DNA of 64,000 nt from Actinomadura livida (GCF_014648675.1 NZ_BMRO01000015.1:92084-156083); one strand, 5' to 3'. Numbered from the stretch's first letter, positions 34,535 to 43,724 are shown. The notes: a model not told the origin generated them from the letters alone. Translations and numbers: made by a program.

Positions 34535-35497
34535 TCACTCGCCGACGATGCTCAGCGCATCGAGCCGGTCGCCGGTGCGGTACTGCTTGGGGGAGAGGCC
34601 GCGGGTGCGTTTGAAGGCGACGCTCAGGGCGAAGGCGTTGGCGTAGCCGACTCGGTGGGCGATCGTCTCGATGGTGAGGTCGGACGTCCGGAGCAGGTCG
34701 GCGGCGAGCGCCATCCGCCAGTGGGTCAGGTAGGCGATGGGGGGCTCGCCGACCAGTGCGGTGAAGCGGCGTGCGAGGGCGGCCCGTGAGCAGCCGACCT
34801 TCGCGGCGAGTTCGGCGACGCTCCAGGGGTGGGCCGGGTCGTCGTGCATCAGGCGCAGCGCGGGGCCGGCCTGCGGGTCGCTCTGCGCGCGGTACCAGCC
34901 GGGGGCCTGCGCGTCCGGGCGGGCGAACCAGGCGCTCAACGTGGTGACGAGTGCGATGTCGAGCAGCCGTGCGAGCACGATGTCCTGCGCCGGGCCGTCG
35001 CGGCCCACCTCCTGCGCCAGCAAGGTCATCACCGGGTTCTGGGCCTCGGCGGCAGGTACCAGCACGATGTCGGGCAAGGCGTTGAGGAGCCGGTCGGTGA
35101 CGTCGCTGCCGATCTGATACGTGCCGCTGGCGACGATCGCGGAGCCGTCGCGGGTGAATCCGCTGGTCCGCGGCCCGAGCCGCACGGCTTCGGTGATGTC
35201 GGTGCCGTCCACGCTGGTCAGGCGGTTGTCGTGGTGGACGATGACGTCGGGGACGGTGGCCGGATCGTCACTGACGTTGTAGGGGTGCGGGCCCTTGATG
35301 ATGGCCACGTCCCCGGTGTGCATCAGCGTCGGTTCACCGTGGTCCGGCACGATCCAGGCGTGCCCGCGCAACGTGGTGGCCAGGGCTAGGGCGGCACCGT
35401 CGGCGATGCGCAGAGCCCACGGCGGGTTCAGGATCGCCTGGCAGAAGGCTGCCGTCCGCGCGCGGACGCCCTCCAGGAGGTCGCTCAAGGGGTCCAC
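34535..35497 (-). CDS. AraC-family regulator with cupin sensor
   Basis: A 320-residue regulator. The N-terminal part resembles the AraC-type cupin_6 ligand domain (L-R-I-A-D-G-A-A-L-A-L-A-T-T-L-R-G-H-A-W, then G-D-V-A-I-I-K-G-P-H-P-Y). The C-terminal AraC HTH has W-S-V-A-E-L-A-A-K-V-G-C-S-R-A-A-L-A-R-R-F and I-A-H-R-V-G-Y-A-N-A-F-A-L-S. I used the GTG at 35497 as start. It is divergent from an NmrA-like and SDR gene pair, which it probably regulates, as is common for this subgroup. Confidence 0.88.
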   Translation of the reverse strand: MDPLSDLLEGVRARTAAFCQAILNPPWALRIADGAALALATTLRGHAWIVPDHGEPTLMHTGDVAIIKGPHPYNVSDDPATVPDVIVHHDNRLTSVDGTDITEAVRLGPRTSGFTRDGSAIVASGTYQIGSDVTDRLLNALPDIVLVPAAEAQNPVMTLLAQEVGRDGPAQDIVLARLLDIALVTTLSAWFARPDAQAPGWYRAQSDPQAGPALRLMHDDPAHPWSVAELAAKVGCSRAALARRFTALVGEPPIAYLTHWRMALAADLLRTSDLTIETIAHRVGYANAFALSVAFKRTRGLSPKQYRTGDRLDALSIVGE

Positions 35498-35607
35498 GGC
35501 CTCATCGTAGACGCACAGACATGGAAGCGCGCTTTTCAAATATGTATCGCCTCACCCGGTGCCGCTTGGCTGAAGAGAGGAAGAGCAACCGAGCACGGGA
35601 GGACACC

Positions 35608-36483
35608 ATGTACACCATCACCGGAGTCACCGGGCATGTCGGATCGGTCACCGCCCAGGAACTGCTCGATCAAGGCGCGCCGGTACGGGCCGTGGTCCGG
35701 GACGCGGCCAAAGCGTCGGCCTGGGAGCAGCGGGGAGCGCAGGCCGTGGTCGCCGACTTCGGCGACCGAGCGGCACTGGCCGAGGCGCTGCGGGGCAGTG
35801 CCGGGGCGTTCGTCATGCTGCCCACCGTCCCGGCCGCCGGAGACGCCGGGCACCGGGGGCTGGCCGATTCGATCGCCGGCGCGGTCGGCGACAGCGGTGT
35901 CGGCCATGCGGTCGTGCTGTCCTCGATCGGCGCCGACCTGGCCGAGGGCACCGGGCCGGTCCGCTGGCTGCACCATCTCGAGGACCGGCTGCGCCGGACC
36001 GGCGTGCGGCTGACCGCGCTCCGTCCCCCGCACTTCCAGGAGAAGGTCGAGACGGTGCTCCCGGCCGCGCTGGACGGCGGGATCTACCCCGTCTTCGGCG
36101 AGGACGCCGACGTCCGCACCCCGATGATCGCCACCCGCGACATCGGGAAGGCCGCCGCCGCGGCACTCCTGGCGCCGCCGCCGGCCAGCGAGACCGTCGA
36201 CCTGCTGCCCCCCGAGTACACCGAACGGGAGGTCGCCGAGCGGCTGGCGGCCGTGCTCGGCAAGCCGCTCCAGGTGGTCACCATCCCCCAGGCCGGCTGG
36301 CTCGACGCGATGCTCCAAGCCGGAGTCCCCGCGTCGTTCGCGGACGAACTCGCGGCGCTGTACGCCGCGGAACAGCGCGGCCTGTTCCACCCCCGCGGAG
36401 ACCGCCGGCTGGCGGTGAGCACGGAGATCGACGAGACGCTGCGCCACGTCGTCGGGGCCGTCACCGGAACGCCCGCGGCATGA
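35608..36483 (+). CDS. NmrA-family NAD(P)H-binding oxidoreductase
   Basis: A 291-residue protein that begins M-Y-T-I-T-G-V-T-G-H-V-G, the dinucleotide-binding start of NmrA/QOR2-type proteins, followed by V-R-A-V-V-R-D. The ATG at 35608 has CGGGAGG 5 nt upstream. It resembles quinone or phenylcoumaran-type reductases. It is divergent from the AraC regulator, and its stop overlaps the ATG of the next SDR gene (ATGA), so the pair is translated together. Confidence 0.88.
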   Translation: MYTITGVTGHVGSVTAQELLDQGAPVRAVVRDAAKASAWEQRGAQAVVADFGDRAALAEALRGSAGAFVMLPTVPAAGDAGHRGLADSIAGAVGDSGVGHAVVLSSIGADLAEGTGPVRWLHHLEDRLRRTGVRLTALRPPHFQEKVETVLPAALDGGIYPVFGEDADVRTPMIATRDIGKAAAAALLAPPPASETVDLLPPEYTEREVAERLAAVLGKPLQVVTIPQAGWLDAMLQAGVPASFADELAALYAAEQRGLFHPRGDRRLAVSTEIDETLRHVVGAVTGTPAA

Positions 36484-37439
36484 GTCCGCCGGCCCCCGCC
36501 CCCGGTTCCGGAGCCGGCGGCGAGTCCACGATCGTGATGACGGGCGGAACATCCGGGTTCGGGGCGATCACAGCCGAGCGGCTGACCCGCAACGGCGACA
36601 CCCGCCTGATCCTGGGGGCTCGCCGGGCGGCACCGTCCGGCGAGCCGATCCCGCTCGACCTGACGTCCCTCGACTCGGTACGCGCGTTCGCGGCAGCGGT
36701 CCGGGAACGACTCGGCGGCGCCGGCATCGACGCGCTCGTGCTCAACGCCGGCGTCATCCACCCGGACGTCACCGGCCGGACCGCCGACGGCTTCGAGACG
36801 ACGTTCGCCGTCAACCACCTCGGGCACTACCTGCTGCTGCGCCTGCTGTCACCCGCCCTCGCGGACCGCGCGACCGTCGTCCTGACGACCAGCGGCACGC
36901 ACGATCCCGCCACCGGAGCCGGGCTCGCCACCCCTCGCCACGCCGACGCCGAGCTGCTGGCGCACCCCGACCGGGACCCCGACCTGGACCCCCGGGCGCG
37001 CACGGCGGGCCAGCACGCCTACACCGCGTCGAAGCTGTGCTCCGTCCTCACCGCACGGGCACTGGCCGGACACCCCGACACCGGGCGCCCGGGCCTCACC
37101 GTGATCGCCTACGACCCCGGCCAGGTGTTCGGCACGGGACTGGCGGACCACCTGCCGCTGCCCATGCGGACGGCCTGGTCGCTGCTGGGCACCCCGGTCC
37201 TGGGAGCGCCGCTGCGCAGGCTGAGCCCCACGCTCAACAGCCAAGTCGCCGCGGGTGAAGCCCTTACCGACCTGACCCTCGGCCGATGCACGCCGCCCCC
37301 GCGGGGAGAGTCGTACGCCGCCCTGAGACGGGGTCGGCTCACCTGGACCGCGCCCTCGACCCTCGCGCGCAGCGACGAACTGGCCCGCGCGCTGTGGGAC
37401 GACAGCGCCCGGCTCGTCGGCTGCTCGATCGAGGGTTGA
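36480..37439 (+). CDS. Short-chain dehydrogenase/reductase
   Basis: A 319-residue SDR. It shows the T-G-G-T-S-G-F-G coenzyme motif at about 20-28, L-N-A-G-V at about 89-93, a Ser in L-T-T-S-G, and the Y-T-A-S-K active site. The long form resembles light-dependent protochlorophyllide reductase/retinol-dehydrogenase types. It overlaps the NmrA-like gene by four bases; together they suggest a two-step redox conversion under AraC control. Its stop codon lies inside a TTGACA that may be the -35 box of the next operon. Confidence 0.9.
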   Translation: MSPPAPAPGSGAGGESTIVMTGGTSGFGAITAERLTRNGDTRLILGARRAAPSGEPIPLDLTSLDSVRAFAAAVRERLGGAGIDALVLNAGVIHPDVTGRTADGFETTFAVNHLGHYLLLRLLSPALADRATVVLTTSGTHDPATGAGLATPRHADAELLAHPDRDPDLDPRARTAGQHAYTASKLCSVLTARALAGHPDTGRPGLTVIAYDPGQVFGTGLADHLPLPMRTAWSLLGTPVLGAPLRRLSPTLNSQVAAGEALTDLTLGRCTPPPRGESYAALRRGRLTWTAPSTLARSDELARALWDDSARLVGCSIEG

Positions 37440-37442
37440 CAT

Positions 37443-37486
37443 TGTCGCAAGCTTTGACTCATCTTATTAAGACAAAGCTTGCGACA
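37443..37486. promoter_or_regulatory. Perfect 14-bp inverted repeat with AT-rich spacer
   Basis: The arms at 37443-37456 and 37473-37486 (TGTCGCAAGCTTTG and its complement) are perfect and enclose a 16-bp AT-rich spacer. The site ends 15 bp before the start codon of a membrane-protein/GntR operon, with a TTGACA just upstream at 37436-37441. It is very probably the operator of the GntR regulator encoded there. Confidence 0.75.
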
Positions 37487-37501
37487 TTCGGAGGTGGCGG
37501 G

Positions 37502-38281
37502 ATGCACGAGGCGGACCGCGCGGAGGCCGGGCGGTGGCTGGCCCGGCACGGCCTGGCCGAGACCGAGCCGTCCCCCCTGCTCGCGGCGCGGCTGGCGGTG
37601 CGGCGGCGGGCCAAGCTCTTCGACAGCCTCCTGCTGGCCGGATTCCTGCTCGGCGCGGCCCTCACGCACGTGCTGGCACTGGGCGCCGGCGCCACGTCCT
37701 CATGGCCGCCGCTGCTGGTGCTGGCGGCGCTGGTCGCCGGGCTCCTGGGGGCGCAGTGGCTACTCGCCGCGTGGGTGCGGCGGGCCGACCAGCGGGCCGG
37801 CGCGCGGCTGCCCAGACGGGTGGCCCTGCCGGTCCGGCTCGGCTGGCAGGCGGTACTGGGCAGGCCCTACGCCCTGTTCACGGCCGCCACCTTCGCCGCC
37901 GCGATGCTGCTGGCGGTGAGCGTCCTGCCGGTCTCGGACCCCGGCCTGCGGTACGGGGCGACCGTCGTGCTGATCGGCCTGGCGGGCGCCGGTACCGGCA
38001 TCGTCCTGCAAGTGCGCCAGGTGCTGGCGAGCCCGGCCGTGGCGGAGGACGAGGCGTCGCTCACGGCCGATGTCATCATGCGGGTCGAGGACGCCCGCGC
38101 CCTCGTCACACCGTCGCTGGTGTGGTCGCTGCCCGCCATCTTCCTGTACGGGGAGTCGCTGGGCTGGTGGAACGCGGCCTCGGTGGCGCTCGTGGTGGCG
38201 GGCGTCATCGCGCTCTCGCTGGTCCATCACCGCGCCGCCGGTGTCGCGACGGCGGCGCGGCGGGCCATGGCCACCCGATGA
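37502..38281 (+). CDS. Membrane protein in a GntR-controlled operon
   Basis: A 259-residue protein with about six membrane helices: L-L-L-A-G-F-L-L-G-A-A-L-T, L-L-V-L-A-A-L-V-A-G-L-L-G, T-A-A-T-F-A-A-A-M-L-L-A-V, A-T-V-V-L-I-G-L-A-G-A and V-A-L-V-V-A-G-V-I-A-L. The GGAGG site is 7 nt before the ATG. No family is recognised; location upstream of a YtrA-type regulator suggests an envelope-stress or transport role, as in ytr-like operons. The stop overlaps the regulator start (ATGA). Confidence 0.75.
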   Translation: MHEADRAEAGRWLARHGLAETEPSPLLAARLAVRRRAKLFDSLLLAGFLLGAALTHVLALGAGATSSWPPLLVLAALVAGLLGAQWLLAAWVRRADQRAGARLPRRVALPVRLGWQAVLGRPYALFTAATFAAAMLLAVSVLPVSDPGLRYGATVVLIGLAGAGTGIVLQVRQVLASPAVAEDEASLTADVIMRVEDARALVTPSLVWSLPAIFLYGESLGWWNAASVALVVAGVIALSLVHHRAAGVATAARRAMATR

Positions 38282-38643
38282 TCGTCATCGACGCCGCCTC
38301 GCCGACGCCGCCCTACGAGCAGCTCCGGGCCCAGCTCGCCAGGCAGATCCAGGACCGCACGCTGGCCGTCGGCACGAGACTGCCGCCGATCCGCCGCCTC
38401 GCCGCCGACCTCGGCCTCGCCGTGAACACCGTCGGCCGGGCCTACCGGGAACTGGAGGTGGCCGGACTGATCGAGACCCGCGGGCGGGCCGGCTCCTTCG
38501 TCTCCGCCGCCGGCGAGCACGCCCGCGAGCAGGCCCACCGCGCCGCCCGCGACTACGCGGCGGTCATCGCCGGCGTGGGCCTCGACCCCGCCGAGGCGAT
38601 CCGTATCGTCGAGGCGGCACTGGGCCAGGCTTCAAGGCCATGA
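38278..38643 (+). CDS. GntR-family regulator (YtrA subfamily)
   Basis: A 121-residue regulator with just the winged helix-turn-helix and a short C-terminal helix, the YtrA type. The DNA-binding part has P-P-Y-E-Q-L-R-A-Q-L-A, the G-T-R-L-P-P-I-R-R-L-A-A-D-L-G-L-A-V-N-T-V segment and G-L-I-E-T-R-G-R-A-G-S-F-V. It overlaps the membrane-protein gene by four bases. Autoregulation through the 14-bp inverted repeat at 37443-37486 is expected. Confidence 0.92.
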   Translation: MIVIDAASPTPPYEQLRAQLARQIQDRTLAVGTRLPPIRRLAADLGLAVNTVGRAYRELEVAGLIETRGRAGSFVSAAGEHAREQAHRAARDYAAVIAGVGLDPAEAIRIVEAALGQASRP

Positions 38644-38662
38644 GCCGTCGCGTCCAGCGGCG

Positions 38663-39661
38663 TCACGGTACGTCGTGGAGGTCGAGCCGGTACCAGTTGT
38701 CGGACGTGATGATGTGCAGGTCGGGACCGCGTCCGATGGCGCGCGCGTCCTCGGGAAGGCTTCGCCCGTTGGGGAGTACGAGCCGGTACTGGCCGGTGCG
38801 CCGCATCCGGGAGTCGGCCAGCCGTCCGGTGACCAGGCGGTTGCCGTCGGAGCCGTATCCGCCGTACAGCGCGATGCGTGAGCCGTCGGTGATGAGCGCG
38901 CTTGCGGCGGTGCCGTCACCGTGCCAGCCGGTGAGGGCCCCTTCGCGGACGCGGACGACGGGGAAATCGGAGTAGTAGCACGTCCAGGCGGTCTCGGCGT
39001 CGACGTTGAGCGCGTAGCAGTCGTCGATCACACCCCACGGGTTGTCGCTGGAGGGGAAGCGCCAGTCGGCCTCCAGGTCGGGGGAGAAGCGTGCGAGCCC
39101 GCAGGCGCCGATCGGCTCCGGGCTGCCGCGGTGGCCCCAGCCGAAGTTGCCGTAGACGCCCTCGTCGAAGTAGCCGACCCAGACGTGGCCGGTGCCGGTG
39201 GTGAAGACGTGCTCGATGCCGTCGCCGAGCGTCTCGGCGGCCAGCGCGGCACCGTCGGCGGAGTAGACGATCGCGTTGCGGTCGGGGCCGTCCGGGTGCC
39301 AGCGGGCCCTGGTGCCCACGGCCAGGATCCGGCCGTCCGGCAGCGGCTGGACGGCCGGGTACGCGAGCGGGAAGTCGTGGATCGTCGTCACGCCGGACAG
39401 CTCTGGCGAGTGCACCGTCACCCGGGCGGTCACCGGGCGGGTGGCGCGAGGATTCGGGAAGACGGCCCCGCTCGCCTGCGTCTTCGCCGTTACGGCCCCC
39501 TCATCGGCGGCGGCCGTCCACAGCGCGATGACCTCGCCGCCGGGACCGACCGAGGCGCTCACCCGCGCATCTCCGCGCTGGGCCGCCTCGATGCGTGCGT
39601 GGTGGCGTACGGGCAGGGGCGTCCCCCGCCCCGTGGACCACCGCTTGCGCTTGATCTTCAC
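38663..39661 (-). CDS. Hypothetical beta-propeller-like protein
   Basis: A 332-residue protein without a signal peptide. It is rich in short beta-strands, Trp and Gly-Asp turns, such as P-D-G-R-I-L-A-V-G-T-R-A-R-W and W-V-G-Y-F-D-E-G-V-Y-G-N-F-G-W-G, and repeated L-Y-G-G-Y-G elements. Such layouts are typical of beta-propellers, but I recognise no named family. I placed the start at the GTG at 39661, which has a GGAG site 7 nt upstream. Confidence 0.65.
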   Translation of the reverse strand: MKIKRKRWSTGRGTPLPVRHHARIEAAQRGDARVSASVGPGGEVIALWTAAADEGAVTAKTQASGAVFPNPRATRPVTARVTVHSPELSGVTTIHDFPLAYPAVQPLPDGRILAVGTRARWHPDGPDRNAIVYSADGAALAAETLGDGIEHVFTTGTGHVWVGYFDEGVYGNFGWGHRGSPEPIGACGLARFSPDLEADWRFPSSDNPWGVIDDCYALNVDAETAWTCYYSDFPVVRVREGALTGWHGDGTAASALITDGSRIALYGGYGSDGNRLVTGRLADSRMRRTGQYRLVLPNGRSLPEDARAIGRGPDLHIITSDNWYRLDLHDVP

Positions 39662-39736
39662 CCCATTACTCCACCACCGCGATCCGGATGATGCCACCGA
39701 TTTCAGGCGCCGCGCTCGGGGTGGGGGTCAACAATC

Positions 39737-40273
39737 TTGCGGGTCTTCGTCACGGGCGCCGGCGGCGGTGTGGGCAGCTTCGCCGTCCAGCTCGCCAAGA
39801 CCTACGACGCCGAGGTCACCGGCGTGTGCCGCACCGCGAAGACCGACCTGGTCCGCTCCCTCGGCGCCGACCACGTCATCGACCGCACCCGGGAGGACTT
39901 CACCACCGGCACCGGCCGGTACGACCTTATCCTCGACACCGCCGGGAACCGCCCCCTGAAACGGCTGCGCCGCGCCCTCACACCTCGCGGCACGCTCGTC
40001 ATCGTCGGCGGCCCCGGGGAGGGGCGCGTACTCCAAGGCTTCGACCGCACGATCAGGGCGGTGCTGCTGTCACCCTTCGTCCGCCATCGCCTGACCGGCC
40101 TCATCTCCACCGAGTCCGCCGACGACCTGCGCACCTTGACCGACCTCATCGACTCCGGCGCCGTCGCCCCGGCCCTCGACCGCACCTACCCCATGGCCGA
40201 GACCCCCGACGCCCTCAACGCTCTGAGAGCCGGCCACCCCACCGGCAAATTGGCCATAACCATCTCAGCGTGA
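39737..40273 (+). pseudogene. 5'-truncated quinone oxidoreductase
   Basis: These 178 codons match only the C-terminal half of the MDR reductase at 27535-28518: R-V-F-V-T-G-A-G-G-G-V-G aligns with its R-V-L-V-N-G-A-S-G-G-I-G, and V-R-S-L-G-A-D-x-V-I-D and E-D-F-T-T are shared. The GroES-like domain is missing and the upstream DNA has no matching frame. It could be translated from the TTG at 39737 but would lack the active-site half. Confidence 0.75.
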
Positions 40274-40277
40274 GGGG

Positions 40278-41024
40278 TCACGCGTTACCAGGCTCCTGTG
40301 CGGCCGGGGCTGTTCCCGCGATGATGGGGACGGAGCGAAAGCCCTTGGCGACGAGCCAGATGCCCAGTGACGCCTCCCAGACGATTTCCGGCGCCGTGAA
40401 CAGGAAATTCACTGGGGACTGCTGCTCGTAGGCGCCGCAAAGGACAGCGGTCGCGGTGGCGCAGGCGATGGGCCCTCCGATGAGCCCGATGAGCGCCATG
40501 GGGCGTGGCACCAGACCCGACCGGTACATCAGGTAGCCCAGCAGCAGCCCGTTGCCGAAGCCCGCGCAGAACGCCGGACCGAGCAGGAACGTCTGGTCCC
40601 GCAACGCCACGAGCGACTGCCCGATCAGGGCGGCGTCGGCTCCGCCGCCCGCCAGGTCCTGCCGCAACGACACGACGGCGAGCACGCTGACGATCCCGAC
40701 CACGATGACGGTCGATTCGACGATCCGCAGGCCGACGTAGCCGAGGGCGATGCTTTCGCTCTGCCGCTTCAGGACGGGGAACAGCACGACCGCGGTGGCG
40801 ATGTTCGCGACGGCGGTCAGGATCTCAAGGAGGGCTCCGATACGCACCTGCGTGTCCGCGCCCGCGCCCAGGATGTAGTCCGCGTCATTGAGGACCGGGT
40901 CGTACAGCAACACCGCCGGGATCGAGAAGACGAAGGTGAGGATGAACCAGACACCGGCGATCCTCGCGGTCCGCTGAACGGCGTCCACCGGTCTTTCCGG
41001 CACCCGGGCTTCGATCGTGTCCAC
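40278..41024 (-). CDS. DUF4386 membrane protein
   Basis: A 248-residue protein with six predicted membrane helices. The first has R-T-A-R-I-A-G-V-W-F-I-L-T-F-V-F-S-I-P-A, which is the usual start of DUF4386 proteins, and V-L-F-P-V-L-K-R-Q-S-E follows. I chose the GTG at 41024, with GGAGAG 6 nt upstream and the family's usual length. Function is unknown. Confidence 0.8.
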   Translation of the reverse strand: MDTIEARVPERPVDAVQRTARIAGVWFILTFVFSIPAVLLYDPVLNDADYILGAGADTQVRIGALLEILTAVANIATAVVLFPVLKRQSESIALGYVGLRIVESTVIVVGIVSVLAVVSLRQDLAGGGADAALIGQSLVALRDQTFLLGPAFCAGFGNGLLLGYLMYRSGLVPRPMALIGLIGGPIACATATAVLCGAYEQQSPVNFLFTAPEIVWEASLGIWLVAKGFRSVPIIAGTAPAAQEPGNA

Positions 41025-41384
41025 GCGACTCTCCAAGGCTTCGATCCGCCCCGCCCGACTGCCGGGACAGTCGTAGATAATCACGCGGAAAAGGGCCCTG
41101 TCCCCACCCGCCGATGGCCAGATCAAGCCTCGCCGGTAGCCACGGGACCAACCACGCGCAGGTACGAGCCGGCGCCGCATCTCGCCGATGGTCAGGACAT
41201 AGGTGACGAGTTCACCCCCCGGAGCCAGCCAGCGCTGCGGAATGCGTCCCGGCCCGACGCCGCCGGGGGTCCCGGTGCGGGCCCCGCGAGTTGCGTCCTG
41301 CACTCGGACAGGTCCTGCCCGGCCGTCAGCCCGGCGACGTGGTCCCGGACTCCGCCTCGCCGACGTGCCGCCTTCTGAATGTCC
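41025..41384. other. Intergenic region without a recognisable gene
   Basis: This 360-bp gap lies between the phospholipase-D-like stop and the DUF4386 start, both on the minus strand. The upstream frame stays open but has no family resemblance apart from a short L-T-I-G-E-M-R-R-R that recalls a MerR start and probably is chance. No hairpin or promoter stands out. Confidence 0.4.
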
Positions 41385-43136
41385 TCAGAAGGTCTTTCGG
41401 GAGTCGGCGTCCTGCTGGTCATGGAGCTTCTGGGAGTAGGCGGTGGTCGCGGCCATCGGCAGTGAGAAGCCCTTGATCGCAGGCAGCAGTTTCGTCCCCG
41501 GTGGGAGCCCGCCGCCCCAACCCGAACACCACAGGGACAGCGCCTTGTCGATGTCGAGGAGGTCGTCGTAGCCCGTCTGCGGGGCACTGATGAGCGTCAT
41601 TTCCGAGGGCAGAGACATCCCGCAGTACTTGGCCCACAGGTCGCGGCGCAGGTTGCGGACGACGCCGGTGCCGGTGGCGTCCAGGATCGCCACGGACAGT
41701 TCAGTGTCGGTGTAGAGACTGCGACGCATCGCGTTGGCCGATCCCACGATGCAGAAGACGTCATCGATGATCGTCACCTTGCAGTGCACGGTGGTGTCGG
41801 TCCAGCCATAGAACTCCAGGCCGTCCAGGCCACTGGAACTGCCCAGGAGAAGCGGCGGCACGTGCGGGATCAGGTAGTTGTTGACCGCTTCGGCCAGATC
41901 CCCGCTCGGCGGATCGGCGGGATCGCCGCCGTGCAGCAGGATCACCTTGAGATCCGGCTTGGCCAGCAGCCGGGCGTTGATCCAGCCCATGATCTCCTGG
42001 CTGCTGAAGGCCTGGTCCGCGATGAAGATGTACTTCTCCGCCCGGCTGATCGCCTTCTCCAGTGCGACCTTGAATTCGAAGATGCCCTCGGGCGCGAAAC
42101 TGATCGGCGCCTTCTTGAAGCCGGCACCCGCGGTGATGAGGGCCCGTATCGCTGAATTCTTCTCGTACAGCCACTCGGGACCGGACGCGGAGAACCGCAT
42201 CTGCGGGACGGTCCGGAGCACCTGGACATACGATCCGTGCCCATCACCCCGCGGCGGCTCCGGCGGGTCGGGGATCTCCACAGCCGTCTTGAGCCGCGAT
42301 TCGATCGCCAGCCCGTCGATCACAAAGCTCTCGGCCGGACGCTTGAGGTTCTCTTCCCACAATTGCTGGAAGAACCGATGGATCGCGGCCGCGGAGGGCC
42401 CCGTGACCCGCACCGCGAGATCGTGCCAGGACAGGTCCATCCGGTTAATCACCGGGTCTATGCCGCCCGTGAAGGCGCGAGTGGACTTGTGATCCCCGGC
42501 CACCACCAGCTTGCAGTGCGTCGCACCCATCGGGTGCGCGGCCAGGTTGACCATCACATTGCCGGCCCCTTTCTCCCCGAACCGGCTGCGCATCTCCGCG
42601 ACGCTGAGCAGCGTCTGCACGTTCAGCAAGCGGATACCGCCAAGCTGAGGAATCGGGAACCTGGCCGCGAACGGCGATACCCAGGCGAGGATCCGTACGT
42701 CGGCACCGGAGTGGTACAGATCCTCCAGTCGCCTGGCCAGCAACTTGCCGCTCGGAAGCGTCAGCGCGGGAAAGTCCCGGCCGATCTTCGCCGCCTTGGT
42801 CAGGTCCTTCAGGAAGGGGAAGTTCTGGACCAGGGTGGTGCCGAACTCCCCGAGCGGCTGGACCTCGGTATCGGCCGAGAGCTTGGCCAGGCCGAGCCAC
42901 CAAGCGGACAAGTACAGGTACCGGCCCTTCGCCTTGGACGTGAGCAGGGCCTCGATCTCGGCGTCCAGCGCATTGAAGTACGCCGTCCCGTTGATGTAGT
43001 AGTCGACGGCGTTACCGGAAAGATCGCTGACGAACGCCTGCTGCGGCGCGCGCTCGCCATCGCTCCATTTAACCCGGTCCGTCTCGCGGGCCAGATATTT
43101 GCCGACCAGAGCCTGCGCCTTCGTAGTGGGATCCAT
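41385..43136 (-). CDS. Phospholipase D-like protein with two HKD motifs
   Basis: A 583-residue cytoplasmic protein. The two catalytic motifs are H207-x-K209 with D215 (T-H-C-K-L-V-V-A-G-D) and H451-x-K453 with D458 (V-H-C-K-V-T-I-I-D). Following G-G-I-D and G-S-A-N residues are those expected near each motif. It should cleave phosphodiester bonds in lipids or nucleic acids through a His intermediate. The lack of a signal peptide is unusual for secreted actinomycete PLD, so it may be a toxin- or defence-type PLD. The ATG at 43136 has AAGGGGG upstream. Confidence 0.9.
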   Translation of the reverse strand: MDPTTKAQALVGKYLARETDRVKWSDGERAPQQAFVSDLSGNAVDYYINGTAYFNALDAEIEALLTSKAKGRYLYLSAWWLGLAKLSADTEVQPLGEFGTTLVQNFPFLKDLTKAAKIGRDFPALTLPSGKLLARRLEDLYHSGADVRILAWVSPFAARFPIPQLGGIRLLNVQTLLSVAEMRSRFGEKGAGNVMVNLAAHPMGATHCKLVVAGDHKSTRAFTGGIDPVINRMDLSWHDLAVRVTGPSAAAIHRFFQQLWEENLKRPAESFVIDGLAIESRLKTAVEIPDPPEPPRGDGHGSYVQVLRTVPQMRFSASGPEWLYEKNSAIRALITAGAGFKKAPISFAPEGIFEFKVALEKAISRAEKYIFIADQAFSSQEIMGWINARLLAKPDLKVILLHGGDPADPPSGDLAEAVNNYLIPHVPPLLLGSSSGLDGLEFYGWTDTTVHCKVTIIDDVFCIVGSANAMRRSLYTDTELSVAILDATGTGVVRNLRRDLWAKYCGMSLPSEMTLISAPQTGYDDLLDIDKALSLWCSGWGGGLPPGTKLLPAIKGFSLPMAATTAYSQKLHDQQDADSRKTF

Positions 43137-43525
43137 CCCCGTGCCCCCTTCTCCCGGCCTTCTGTCAAGGACCGGCCTTGACGGTAAGGCCGCAATACAC
43201 CCATCCGCCATGGACGACGAGGTAACACTTAACGCCGAGCACTGACCGATTCTGGACAGCCAACTGACACGCCGAATCCACCAGAATGCGCTATGCATGC
43301 TGAGTGCGGTGCATATCGGATAATTTGGGCGGCGTAGAACGGGCACTCGCCCCCGTACGTGCGCGAGATGGTCACATCACCCGCTACGAAAGGGATCAAT
43401 TGACCGCAAGACCACCCGCCCACCGCGATCTCCGCTTGCGCGACACTCGGGCCAAACGTGGATGCCGCGCCGCCAGGGAAGTCACCCGCCGCGAACGCGG
43501 CCGTGTTTCGCCTGGGTCACCCCTC
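43137..43525. promoter_or_regulatory. Upstream region of the PLD gene with an inverted repeat
   Basis: No gene is convincing in this 389-bp stretch, which is locally AT-richer around 43260-43330. TATGCA (43292-43297) and TGCATA (43310-43315) form a perfect inverted repeat with a 12-bp spacer. It may control the leftward PLD gene. Confidence 0.4.
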
Positions 43526-43723
43526 CTAGGAGGACGTCCCGTCCGCACCGTCGAGGCCGAGTGCCGCTCGCAGCCAGGCGACCCCGGCATGGAGGACGGG
43601 CGGCACAGTGATCAGCACGACCACCGCCTCAACGAGGCTCGTCCGGGCGGTCTCCGTGACCACCCAGCCGACCAGGAACACGAGCGGCGTCCACGTGCGC
43701 AGATCGGTCCGCAGGAGCCAGCG
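43526..43723 (-). pseudogene. Membrane-protein C-terminal fragment
   Basis: Sixty-five codons in one frame read as two amphipathic membrane segments (T-P-L-V-F-L-V-G-W-V-V-T-E-T and V-V-V-L-I-T-V-P-P-V-L-H-A-G). No start codon fits, and the neighbouring HD-domain fragment ends just upstream in another frame. It looks like the remains of a gene. The stop codon lies in a 12-bp palindrome (CCTCCTAGGAGG). Confidence 0.4.
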
Positions 43724-43724
43724 G

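Noticed and set aside
41140..41200. MerR-like start (L-T-I-G-E-M-R-R-R) upstream of the DUF4386 gene
   Set aside because: Only nine residues agree and no helix-turn-helix follows.
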